DNA of 11,613 nt from Alphaproteobacteria bacterium (GTDB lineage: Bacteria > Pseudomonadota > Alphaproteobacteria > Caulobacterales > Parvularculaceae), in NCBI GenBank assembly GCA_030428745.1, contig JAUIEG010000035.1:1-11613 (forward strand), given 5' to 3'. Below the pieces are notes generated by a model that was given only the letters and a program-made list of their open reading frames with translations, searched no databases and was not told where the DNA came from. The first letter of the stretch is position 1; every line of letters starts with the position of its first letter. Positions 1 to 6,284 of this stretch are shown one piece after another. Both the position numbers and the translations under genes were made by a program.

Positions 1-465
1 TACGCGCTTGGCGGCGGATGTGAGCTTGCGCTGATGTGCGATTTCATCATCGCCGGCGACACCGCCAAGTTCGGCCAGCCTGAAATTTCGATCGGCGCCA
101 TGCCCGGCGCGGGCGGCACCCAGCGTCTGGCGCGGTTTATAGGCAAGTCGAAGGCCATGGAAATGTGCTTGACCGGCCGCATGATGGACGCCGAAGAGGC
201 GGAACGCTGCGGTCTCGTCAGCCGTATCGTGCCAAAAGCGGAGTTGCGCGAAGAGGCGATCCGCGTCGCCAAACAGATTGCCGGTTTCTCCCGGCCTATC
301 GCCATGCTCACCAAAGAATCGGTGAATCGCGCCTATGAAACGACGCTGTCCGAAGGCGTGCGTTTCGAAAGGCGCGTCTTCCATTCTGTGTTTGCTTTTG
401 AGGACCAGAAAGAGGGAATGGCTGCCTTTACGGAAAAGCGCAAACCGGTGTTCAAGAACCGCTAG
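1..465 (+). CDS. Enoyl-CoA hydratase/isomerase (crotonase family), 5'-truncated by the window edge
   Basis: C-terminal 154 residues of a crotonase-fold enzyme; the reading frame is open from base 1, so roughly 100 N-terminal residues lie outside the window (family members are about 260 aa). The visible part begins in the oxyanion-hole/active-site segment ALGGGCELAL. Two glutamates 20 residues apart, E8 in GGGCEL and E28 in GQPEISIG, match the catalytic pair of classical enoyl-CoA hydratases (rat Glu144/Glu164), and MPGAGGTQRL follows as expected. Having both acids favours true hydratase activity (trans-2-enoyl-CoA to 3-hydroxyacyl-CoA in beta-oxidation) over a dehalogenase or synthase member. 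The C-terminal trimerisation helices end in EGMAAFTEKRKPVF, typical of the family. The antiporter gene starts 22 bases downstream on the same strand, so co-transcription is possible, though the functions are unrelated. The specific pathway (fatty acid or phenylacetate) cannot be told from this part. Confidence 0.95.
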   Translation, partial: YALGGGCELALMCDFIIAGDTAKFGQPEISIGAMPGAGGTQRLARFIGKSKAMEMCLTGRMMDAEEAERCGLVSRIVPKAELREEAIRVAKQIAGFSRPIAMLTKESVNRAYETTLSEGVRFERRVFHSVFAFEDQKEGMAAFTEKRKPVFKNR

Positions 466-487
466 CGGCGGCTAGACGGGAGACGGC

Positions 488-2407
488 ATGGAAAATCTGG
501 TTCTCGCCTTTGCGATCATTGGTGCGCTCGGTATTGGCGCGCAATGGCTCGCTTGGCGATTCAACCTGCCGGCCATTGTGCTGATGGCGGTTGCGGGGAT
601 CATTGCCGGTCCTGTTCTTAATTTATTCGCCGCGCCGGACGCTGCGCCCGGAACGCCGCCCATGGAGGCTTTGTTCGGCGATTTTTACCGGCCGATCATC
701 GCCGTCGCGGTCGCTGTCATCCTTTTTGAAGGTGGGTTGCAGCTCAATTTCTCCGAACTGCGCGGACTGACTCGCGGCGTCCGGCGTCTGGTCTTTCCAG
801 GTGTGCCGATTGCGTGGTTTCTCGGGGCGGCGGCCGGATATCTGATCGCCGGGCTCACCTGGCAGGCGGCGCTGCTCTTCGGCGGCATTATGGTCGTCAC
901 TGGCCCGACGGTGATCATCCCGCTTTTGCGCCAGTCGAAACTCAATCCGCGGCCGGCGACGCTGCTTAAGTGGGAGGGGATCATTAATGATCCCCTCGGT
1001 GCGCTCCTTGCGGTGCTCGTCTATGAATTTTTGATGCTTGGCGACCATGGCGGCACTTCGGTCGACATTATCAGTTCACTGGTTTTGGGGTCGGCGCTGG
1101 CGCTCGGATTTGGCTACGCCTTCGGGCGGTTCACGGCCACAACGTTTCGCCGCGGCTGGGCGCCTGAATATCTCAAACCGCCGATCCTGTTGGCGCTGGT
1201 CCTGATCTGTTTTGAGCTCGCCAATCTCATACAAGAGGAAGGCGGCCTCCTTTCGGTTACGGCCATGGGCGTAACACTTGCGAATTCGCGCATCGCCAGC
1301 ATCAACGATCTGCGGTTGTTCAAGGAAAACATCACGATCGTTCTGGTCTCGGGTGTTTTCATTATCCTGACGGCGAATTTGACCGTGCAATCCCTTGGCG
1401 CTCTTGACTGGTCGGCCTTCTGGTTCCTCGTCGCGATGTTGATTGTCGTTCGCCCCTTGACGGTTTTTCTGTCTACCATGGGCTCGGGTCTCCCCTGGAA
1501 AGAGCGGTTGCTTGTGGGCTGGATCGCACCGCGCGGCATCGTCGCCGTCGCCGTCTCAAGTTTTTTTGGCGCTTCACTCACCGCCGCAGGCTATGCCGAC
1601 GGGGACAAGCTGATCGCGCTTGCCTTCGCGATGGTGTTCGCCACCGTTGTGTTGCACGGCTTTACGATCTCGCCGCTGGCGAAGGCGCTGGGCCTTGCCT
1701 CGCGCGAGCGGCCGGGCGTGTTGATTGTCGGCGCGTCGCCGTTTTCTGCGGCGCTGGCGGCGAAACTGAAAGAAATGGAAGTGCCGGTGACCGTGGCGGA
1801 CGCCAGCTGGCGGCGTCTGCGGCCGGTGCGCCTCGCCAATGTGCCGACCTATTACGGTGAAATCCTTTCCGAGGTGACGGAGCATCATGTCGATCTCAAC
1901 CGCTTCGGTTATCTGCTCGCGCTTGGCGGCAATGAAGCTCATAACGCGCTTGTGGCGACAGACCTTGCGCCTGAGATGGGACGCGCGTCGATATTTCAGG
2001 TGAACGCCCGCGGCAAGGATGAAGAAGACCGCAAGGCGCTTTCCTACACGTTGCAGGGGCGGACCTTCCTTCATTCCGGCGTCGCCCTCGATGAACTTGT
2101 GCGCCGGCATTATTCCGGCTGGATTTTTCAGCGCACCAAGATTTCCGAGGAGTATCCGCCGGAGCAATACAAAAAGGATCTGGGTGCGGAAAATGAGGTC
2201 ATTCTGATTATCCGCAAGGGCGAGATCATGTTCGCGTCGCAGGAGGCGCCTTTAAAACCCGATATTGGCGACACCGTGCTCGCCTATATTCCAAAGCCGC
2301 CGGAACAAAAGTCGGAAAAGGCGAAGGAAAAAGCGAAGGCGAAGGAGAACGCCGAAAAGGCGAAAGCGGACGCACCTCCGGCCGATGGCGGTCCCGCTAA
2401 AGCTTAG
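488..2407 (+). CDS. CPA1-family Na+(K+)/H+ antiporter with C-terminal TrkA-N-like domain
   Basis: Inner-membrane cation/proton antiporter of 639 aa. Residues 1-405 hold about a dozen hydrophobic helices with CPA1 landmarks: FEGGL (80-84), the unwound-helix motif TGPT (138-141), EGIINDP (163-169) with the predicted ion-binding N167-D168 pair, and APRGIVAVAV (347-356) with the conserved Arg349. Residues 409-510 resemble a TrkA-N/RCK nucleotide-binding domain starting GVLIVGASPFS, but the glycine-rich loop is degenerate, so nucleotide binding is uncertain. Residues 570-602 look like a small TrkA-C-like beta segment. The last 35 residues are a low-complexity Lys/Ala/Glu tail. ATG 488 is preceded by GGGAG (478-482). 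Expected role is pH and Na+/K+ homeostasis by exchange against protons; the cytoplasmic domain probably gates transport. Ion specificity cannot be read from sequence. It lies 22 bases after the hydratase gene and about 90 bases before the histidine kinase gene. Confidence 0.93.
   Translation: MENLVLAFAIIGALGIGAQWLAWRFNLPAIVLMAVAGIIAGPVLNLFAAPDAAPGTPPMEALFGDFYRPIIAVAVAVILFEGGLQLNFSELRGLTRGVRRLVFPGVPIAWFLGAAAGYLIAGLTWQAALLFGGIMVVTGPTVIIPLLRQSKLNPRPATLLKWEGIINDPLGALLAVLVYEFLMLGDHGGTSVDIISSLVLGSALALGFGYAFGRFTATTFRRGWAPEYLKPPILLALVLICFELANLIQEEGGLLSVTAMGVTLANSRIASINDLRLFKENITIVLVSGVFIILTANLTVQSLGALDWSAFWFLVAMLIVVRPLTVFLSTMGSGLPWKERLLVGWIAPRGIVAVAVSSFFGASLTAAGYADGDKLIALAFAMVFATVVLHGFTISPLAKALGLASRERPGVLIVGASPFSAALAAKLKEMEVPVTVADASWRRLRPVRLANVPTYYGEILSEVTEHHVDLNRFGYLLALGGNEAHNALVATDLAPEMGRASIFQVNARGKDEEDRKALSYTLQGRTFLHSGVALDELVRRHYSGWIFQRTKISEEYPPEQYKKDLGAENEVILIIRKGEIMFASQEAPLKPDIGDTVLAYIPKPPEQKSEKAKEKAKAKENAEKAKADAPPADGGPAKA
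974..997. repeat. 24-base perfect palindrome inside the antiporter gene
   Basis: The half-site GAGGGGATCATT is followed directly by its exact reverse complement, with no spacer; the symmetry breaks at 973/998. The centre falls on the codons for N167-D168, the predicted ion-binding pair of the antiporter, in the peptide WEGIINDPLG. Codon constraint on a conserved motif could produce part of the symmetry, but the outer GAGG/CCTC arms depend on free third positions. It could extrude a hairpin or serve as a dimeric protein-binding site; no function is shown. Confidence 0.6.
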
Positions 2408-2484
2408 GGAGTTTACTCTCTTTTAACCCTGTTTCCCCGTGCGAATGCTTAACGGCGCGTTAGCGCTTCGAGGCTAGGCTTTGC

Positions 2485-2490
2485 GGGAGG
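2485..2490 (+). promoter_or_regulatory. Ribosome binding site that fixes the histidine kinase start
   Basis: GGGAGG lies 8 bases before ATG 2499. An in-frame TTG at 2481 would place this Shine-Dalgarno inside the coding region and has no comparable motif upstream, so the ATG is the preferred start. Confidence 0.75.
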
Positions 2491-2498
2491 AACTGGAC

Positions 2499-3407
2499 AT
2501 GCCCGCGCCCAAGTCACGATTAGATTCATCCGGCTCACGGCTCGCCGAATACGGCGCGCGTATGAGCGAATTGATGTTCCGCCGCCGCGCCGAACTAGAG
2601 GCTCGCGCTGCGCGCATCGAGGCGGAACTCGCCATTAAGGCGCGTTCGGAATTTCTCGCCAACATGAATCACGAACTGAGGACGCCCCTTAACGCCATCA
2701 TCGGTTTCGCCACCATGTTGCGCGACGGCGAGGATTACAGCCTCAGCGCTGAGCAACAGCGGACATACTCCGAATATATCCTTCAATCCGCCGACCTTCT
2801 GCTCGGCCATATCAACACGCTTATCGAAGTGGCGGCGCTGGAAAGCGGCCGGGTTGAGATCAATGAGGGGCCCATCGATTTCGCGGCGCTTCTCGATGAG
2901 TCCGTCGATCGCGCGCAGGTGCGCGCCGAAGCGGCGGGAATCACAATCAAGCGGCAGGGCGTCCGCGCTGACCTTCTTGGTTGGGGCGATGCTGAACGCT
3001 TCGCTCAGGCGTTGGACCATCTAATTCAAACGGCGCTCAAACTCAGTCATGAGGGCGGGCAGGTCCATGTCAAAGCGTCGCGAACGGGGCCCGGTTGGGC
3101 GGAAATCGCCGTTCGCGATGAAGGCGACGGCTTCACGGATGAAGAGCTCAGCGAGGCGCTTGACGCCTTTAAGGAGCTTCATCGCGGCCTCGACCGGTCA
3201 TTCCTCGGGCCTGGCGTCGGCTACGCAGTCGCGAAAACCTTTGTCGAGATGCAGGGCGGACGGTTCTACGTGGAAAGCCGGCCCGGGCAGGGAACCCTTG
3301 CGCGGATTTCCTTGCCGCCGGCGGATGCGCTTTATGCGGAGACACCTCAGGAAGAAGATGAAAGCGGTGTAGAAAACACCGCGGAGCGAGACGATGACGC
3401 CGCATAA
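2499..3407 (+). CDS. Soluble histidine kinase with degenerate N-box (PleC/DivJ-like H-box)
   Basis: Two-component kinase-like protein of 302 aa with no membrane helix and no recognisable sensor domain. Residues 20-50 are a charged helical, probably coiled-coil segment that runs into the HisKA dimerisation domain. The H-box FLANMNHELRTPLNAIIGF (52-70) places the phospho-accepting His at 58. The HATPase domain spans about 160-273: the G1 box DEGDG (207-211) and the G2-like GPGVG (237-241) are present. In the N-box, however, the segment DHLIQTALK (173-181) has His174 and Thr178 where both asparagines are expected, and the second normally helps coordinate Mg-ATP. Autokinase activity is therefore doubtful; it may act as a phosphatase, phosphotransferase or scaffold. 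The tail (281-302) is very acidic. Its last 14 bases overlap the start of the HerA-like ATPase gene, suggesting coupled translation. No response regulator lies in the window. Confidence 0.88.
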   Translation: MPAPKSRLDSSGSRLAEYGARMSELMFRRRAELEARAARIEAELAIKARSEFLANMNHELRTPLNAIIGFATMLRDGEDYSLSAEQQRTYSEYILQSADLLLGHINTLIEVAALESGRVEINEGPIDFAALLDESVDRAQVRAEAAGITIKRQGVRADLLGWGDAERFAQALDHLIQTALKLSHEGGQVHVKASRTGPGWAEIAVRDEGDGFTDEELSEALDAFKELHRGLDRSFLGPGVGYAVAKTFVEMQGGRFYVESRPGQGTLARISLPPADALYAETPQEEDESGVENTAERDDDAA

Positions 3408-5106
3408 ATCTCATAAAAAATCGCCGTTCAGCCGCAAGGGAGGCGCGGCCCCGACCGCTGAAGCCTTTGATATGGCGTTTCAGGATAAGCCGCGTGTGGG
3501 GACGGTTGTCTCCGTCACCGGCTCCCATGCGCTTGTCATGCTTGATGAGGACACGCCCGAGTCTGATCGTTCGTCCCGCCCGCAACTGGGCGCGATCATG
3601 AGCGTCGACGCGGGCTCGTCGATTGTGCTTGGCCTTGTATCGGCCATGACCAACCCGGCGCCCAGCCTTGATCCGGCGGTCCCGGAAATGCGCATCATCG
3701 AGATCGAGCTTATCGGTGAGTTTACAAAACCAACGATCAATGCCCCGGCGCGATTCCGGCGCGGGGTGTCAGCCTATCCGACCCTTGGCGACAATGTGCA
3801 TGTGGCGACGCGCGACGAACTGACGGCGCTCTTTGCTGTCAACGGCGCTGCGAGCGTGCGGGTAGGCGTCGTTAAACAGGACGCCTCTATTCCGGCCACC
3901 GTTAATGTGGACGAAATCTTCTCGCGTCATTGCGCGGTTCTCGGCACCACCGGCGCGGGCAAGTCCTGTGCGGTTGCGCTGCTCCTGCGCGCCGTTTTAC
4001 AGCGCTTTCCCCATGCGCACATCGTCATTCTCGATCCGCATAACGAGTATTCGAAAAGTTTCGGTGACGGCGCCGTCGTCTTCGACCCGACAAGCTTCAA
4101 CCTGCCTTACTGGATGCTGACCTTCGACGAGCTGGTGGAAGTTCTCTATCCCGGCCGCTCGCGCGACAGTGAGGAAATCGAAATCCTCGCCGATCTTCTG
4201 CCGGCGGCGAAGCGGATGAATATGGGCGGATCCGGCCGGGCGAGCCGGCTGCGCACTGACGGAACGGCCGTGACGGTGGACACGCCAATTCCGTATCGGA
4301 TTTCTGAGCTGCTGGGTCTGATTGATAAGTCGCTTGGCGGGCTCGATAGCGGGCGCACGGGCGCGCCCTATAAGCGGCTCCGCAGCCGTATTTATGCGAT
4401 CAGTCAGGATGCCCGTTATTCCTTTATGTTTGGCGGCCTGACAGTTCAGGACACGCTGAAAGACATGCTGAGCGAGCTTTTCCGGATTCCGGTGGACGGC
4501 CAGCCGGTCAGTGTCATCGAGCTGGGCGGCCTGCCCACAGAAGTCGTGCAGGTGGTGGTCTCCGTGGTTTCGCGGCTCGCCTTTGAATTCGGTTTGTGGA
4601 GCAATGGCGCCGCGCCGATCGCGCTCGTGGTGGAGGACGCGCACCGCTATGCGCCGGCCAACCCCGAAGACGGTTTCGGCCCAACACGCCGCTCGCTTGT
4701 CCGCATCGCCAAGGAAGGCCGCAAGACCGGCGTTGCACTGTGGATCGCGTCGCAGCGTCCGACGGAACTTGATCCGACAGTCCTTTCCCAATGCAATACG
4801 ATCTTCGCCATGCGTCTCGCCAATCAGGCGGACCAGGACGCGTTGCGCGCCGCCGTGCCCGACGCGTCGACAAGTCTTTTAAGCTGCTTGCCGTCGCTGG
4901 GCCTCGGCGAGGCGATCGCCGTGGGTGAGGGTGTGCCCATGCCGACGCGCATCCGTTTTGATGCGCTACCCGCTGACGCGGTGCCGCGCAGCCTCACTGC
5001 CTGTTTCACCGATGGCTGGTCGGTGGAAATCGAGGACAACAGCTTCATCGACCGGATTGTGGAGCAATGGCGCGCCCAGCGCATGCTGACGCCGGATTTC
5101 GAATAA
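3394..5106 (+). CDS. HerA-like ATPase (DUF87, HAS-barrel), ATP-binding protein
   Basis: Hexameric-type P-loop ATPase of the HerA/FtsK superfamily, 570 aa. After a basic leader (1-26), residues about 33-165 fit the HAS-barrel region. The ATPase core follows: Walker A GTTGAGKS (184-191), the HerA-typical DPHNEY (214-219), Walker B VVEDAHRYAP (412-421) and the sensor segment ASQRPTELDP (452-461). The acidic pair is E-D, close to the E-E-A-H-R-Y form of many bacterial DUF87 proteins. Archaeal HerA is a DNA translocase that works with the NurA nuclease in end resection; no NurA, Sir2 or other usual partner is adjacent here. ATG 3394 overlaps the kinase gene by 14 bases and has GGAG at 3383-3386; ATG 3472 is a possible internal start. 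The overlap implies the kinase and ATPase are made together. DNA translocation is inferred from family membership; the real substrate is unknown. Confidence 0.9.
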   Translation: MTPHKSHKKSPFSRKGGAAPTAEAFDMAFQDKPRVGTVVSVTGSHALVMLDEDTPESDRSSRPQLGAIMSVDAGSSIVLGLVSAMTNPAPSLDPAVPEMRIIEIELIGEFTKPTINAPARFRRGVSAYPTLGDNVHVATRDELTALFAVNGAASVRVGVVKQDASIPATVNVDEIFSRHCAVLGTTGAGKSCAVALLLRAVLQRFPHAHIVILDPHNEYSKSFGDGAVVFDPTSFNLPYWMLTFDELVEVLYPGRSRDSEEIEILADLLPAAKRMNMGGSGRASRLRTDGTAVTVDTPIPYRISELLGLIDKSLGGLDSGRTGAPYKRLRSRIYAISQDARYSFMFGGLTVQDTLKDMLSELFRIPVDGQPVSVIELGGLPTEVVQVVVSVVSRLAFEFGLWSNGAAPIALVVEDAHRYAPANPEDGFGPTRRSLVRIAKEGRKTGVALWIASQRPTELDPTVLSQCNTIFAMRLANQADQDALRAAVPDASTSLLSCLPSLGLGEAIAVGEGVPMPTRIRFDALPADAVPRSLTACFTDGWSVEIEDNSFIDRIVEQWRAQRMLTPDFE

Positions 5107-5114
5107 AACTGCCC

Positions 5115-5143
5115 TTGATTGCCCCTTCGCTGGCTTCCACAAT
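5115..5143 (+). promoter_or_regulatory. Candidate sigma-70-type promoter before the isoaspartyl peptidase
   Basis: TTGATT (5115-5120) and CACAAT (5138-5143) are 17 bases apart, each matching 4 of 6 consensus positions. Initiation near 5150 would give a short leader carrying the GGGAGG ribosome site (5153-5158). A GANTC methylation-type site, GATTC (5160-5164), abuts the start codon. This is a motif match only. Confidence 0.3.
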
Positions 5144-5164
5144 GATGGAAACGGGAGGCGATTC

Positions 5165-6178
5165 ATGCGGATTTTTCTGACTCTTGCGGCGTTTTTCTTT
5201 GCCGCTCCGGCGATGGCCGAACATCACGAGGCTGCGCCGGTGACGCCAGTCACAATTGTCATTCATGGCGGCGCAGGCGCGTTGGCGCCCGGTCGTTATT
5301 CGCCGGAAGAAGAGGCCGCTTTCCGGGCGAAGCTGAATGAAGCGCTCGACGCCGGCTATGCAGTGCTCGAGAGCGGCGGCGCGGCTCTGGATGCGGTCGA
5401 GGCCGCCATCGTCCTCATGGAAGACGCGCCCATGTTCAATGCGGGCAAGGGTGCAGTGTTCACCCGGAAGGGCAAGAACGAGCTCGATTCATCCATCATG
5501 GACGGCGCGACCTTGAATGCCGGCGCTGTCGCCGGCGTCACGCGCGTTAAAAACCCGATCAAACTCGCCCGCGCGGTGATGGAGAAATCGGATCATGTGA
5601 TGTTTGCGCGTGACGGCGCAGAAAAGTTCGCCAGAGAAAACGGCTTGGAATTGGTGAAGCCGAGCTATTTTAAAACCGAACATCGCTGGAAAGCGTATAA
5701 ACGCGCCCTCAAAGCTGAAAAAGAAAACCAGAAAGACGCGGCGCTGTTCCATGATTTCAAATATGGCACTGTGGGCGCCGTCGCGCTCGACGCTGAGGGC
5801 AATCTCGCCGCAGGCACGTCAACGGGCGGGATGATGATGAAGCGTTATGGCCGTGTCGGCGATACGCCGATCATTGGCGCCGGAACCTTCGCCGACAACA
5901 AATCCTGCGCCGTCTCCTCCACCGGCTGGGGCGAGTATTTTATCCGCCTCACCATTGCGAGGGACATCTGCGCGCAGGTTGAATATCAGGGCAAGACCGT
6001 GGAAGAGGCGGCGGATGACGTAATCCATCACCGTTTACAGGACATGGGCGCCGATGGCGGCGTTATCGTGCTGGCGCCTGACGGCTCTTACGCCATGACC
6101 TTTAACTCAAAAGGCATGTTTCGCGGCGTCAAAAACGCTGAGGAACAAATCATCGCGATCTATGGCGAGGAAGAATAG
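5165..6178 (+). CDS. Isoaspartyl peptidase / plant-type L-asparaginase (Ntn hydrolase), exported
   Basis: 337-aa precursor of an N-terminal-nucleophile amidohydrolase that cleaves beta-aspartyl dipeptides and usually L-asparagine (EC 3.4.19.5/3.5.1.1). Autocleavage before Thr202, in KYGTVGAVALD, would make alpha and beta subunits. All active-site positions of E. coli IaaA are found at identical spacing from the nucleophile: Thr202, Thr220 (GTSTGG), Arg230 and Asp233 (GRVGD), Thr253-Gly254 (SSTGWGE). Residues 1-18 form a signal peptide with a short basic start, a Phe/Ala-rich core and an AMA cleavage motif before Glu19, so the enzyme should be periplasmic, unlike cytoplasmic IaaA. Residues 180-198, just before the cleavage point, are a Lys/Glu/Asp-rich linker, usual for the alpha-subunit end. 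ATG 5165 has GGGAGG six bases upstream. It follows the HerA-like gene by 58 bases with its own possible promoter. Likely role: degrading damaged peptides or scavenging Asn/Asp. Confidence 0.93.
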   Translation: MRIFLTLAAFFFAAPAMAEHHEAAPVTPVTIVIHGGAGALAPGRYSPEEEAAFRAKLNEALDAGYAVLESGGAALDAVEAAIVLMEDAPMFNAGKGAVFTRKGKNELDSSIMDGATLNAGAVAGVTRVKNPIKLARAVMEKSDHVMFARDGAEKFARENGLELVKPSYFKTEHRWKAYKRALKAEKENQKDAALFHDFKYGTVGAVALDAEGNLAAGTSTGGMMMKRYGRVGDTPIIGAGTFADNKSCAVSSTGWGEYFIRLTIARDICAQVEYQGKTVEEAADDVIHHRLQDMGADGGVIVLAPDGSYAMTFNSKGMFRGVKNAEEQIIAIYGEEE

Positions 6179-6184
6179 GGCCTG

Positions 6185-6232
6185 GAGCGCATCCACAAAA
6201 AGTGGAAACCGGTTTTTGTAAAAGATGCGCTT
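6185..6232. repeat. Dispersed-type intergenic palindrome (REP/RIME-like)
   Basis: An imperfect palindrome: GAGCGCATC (6185-6193) pairs with GATGCGCTT (6224-6232, one G-T), and ACAAAAA (6195-6201) pairs exactly with TTTTTGT (6213-6219) around a GTGGAAACCGG loop. The pattern of GCGCATC, an A-run, GTGGAAACCGG, a T-run and GATGCGC resembles a short palindrome I recall from intergenic regions of many alphaproteobacteria. There is only one copy in this window, so its repetitive nature rests on memory. It starts 6 bases after the isoaspartyl peptidase stop. Confidence 0.55.
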
Positions 6233-6241
6233 AAATAAAAT

Positions 6242-6284
6242 CTAGACTGCATTTATGATTCGAAGAATTGTAAATGCAGTTTAG
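6242..6284. terminator. Long hairpin between convergent genes, likely bidirectional terminator
   Basis: The perfect 10-base arms ACTGCATTTA (6246-6255) and TAAATGCAGT (6271-6280) extend outward through one G-T pair to CTA/TAG (6242-6244/6282-6284). Inward they continue through two G-T pairs and ATTC/GAAT (6258-6261/6265-6268) to a GAA loop. The stem is about 20 pairs. The 3' arm reaches into the stop codon of the leftward EEP gene (6281-6283). No run of five or more T follows on either strand, so it is not a textbook intrinsic terminator; position between two converging genes is the main argument. Confidence 0.5.

Noticed and set aside
1574..2167. Open frame of 197 codons on the minus strand
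   Set aside because: Antisense to the antiporter's C-terminal domain; Arg/His-rich peptide typical of a shadow frame.
2481..2498. TTG start for the histidine kinase, six codons upstream
   Set aside because: The Shine-Dalgarno GGGAGG would be inside the coding sequence; ATG 2499 has it at ideal spacing.
2408..2498. Promoter for the kinase-ATPase pair and terminator for the antiporter
   Set aside because: TTAACG and TAGGCT are 20 bases apart and match poorly, and the only stems are four pairs or fewer; nothing here can be supported beyond the ribosome site.
3997..4791. Long open frame of 264 codons on the minus strand
   Set aside because: It lies wholly inside the HerA-like gene, whose Walker A and B motifs prove the coding frame; the opposite frame is open because of GC-rich codon bias, and its peptide shows no family features.
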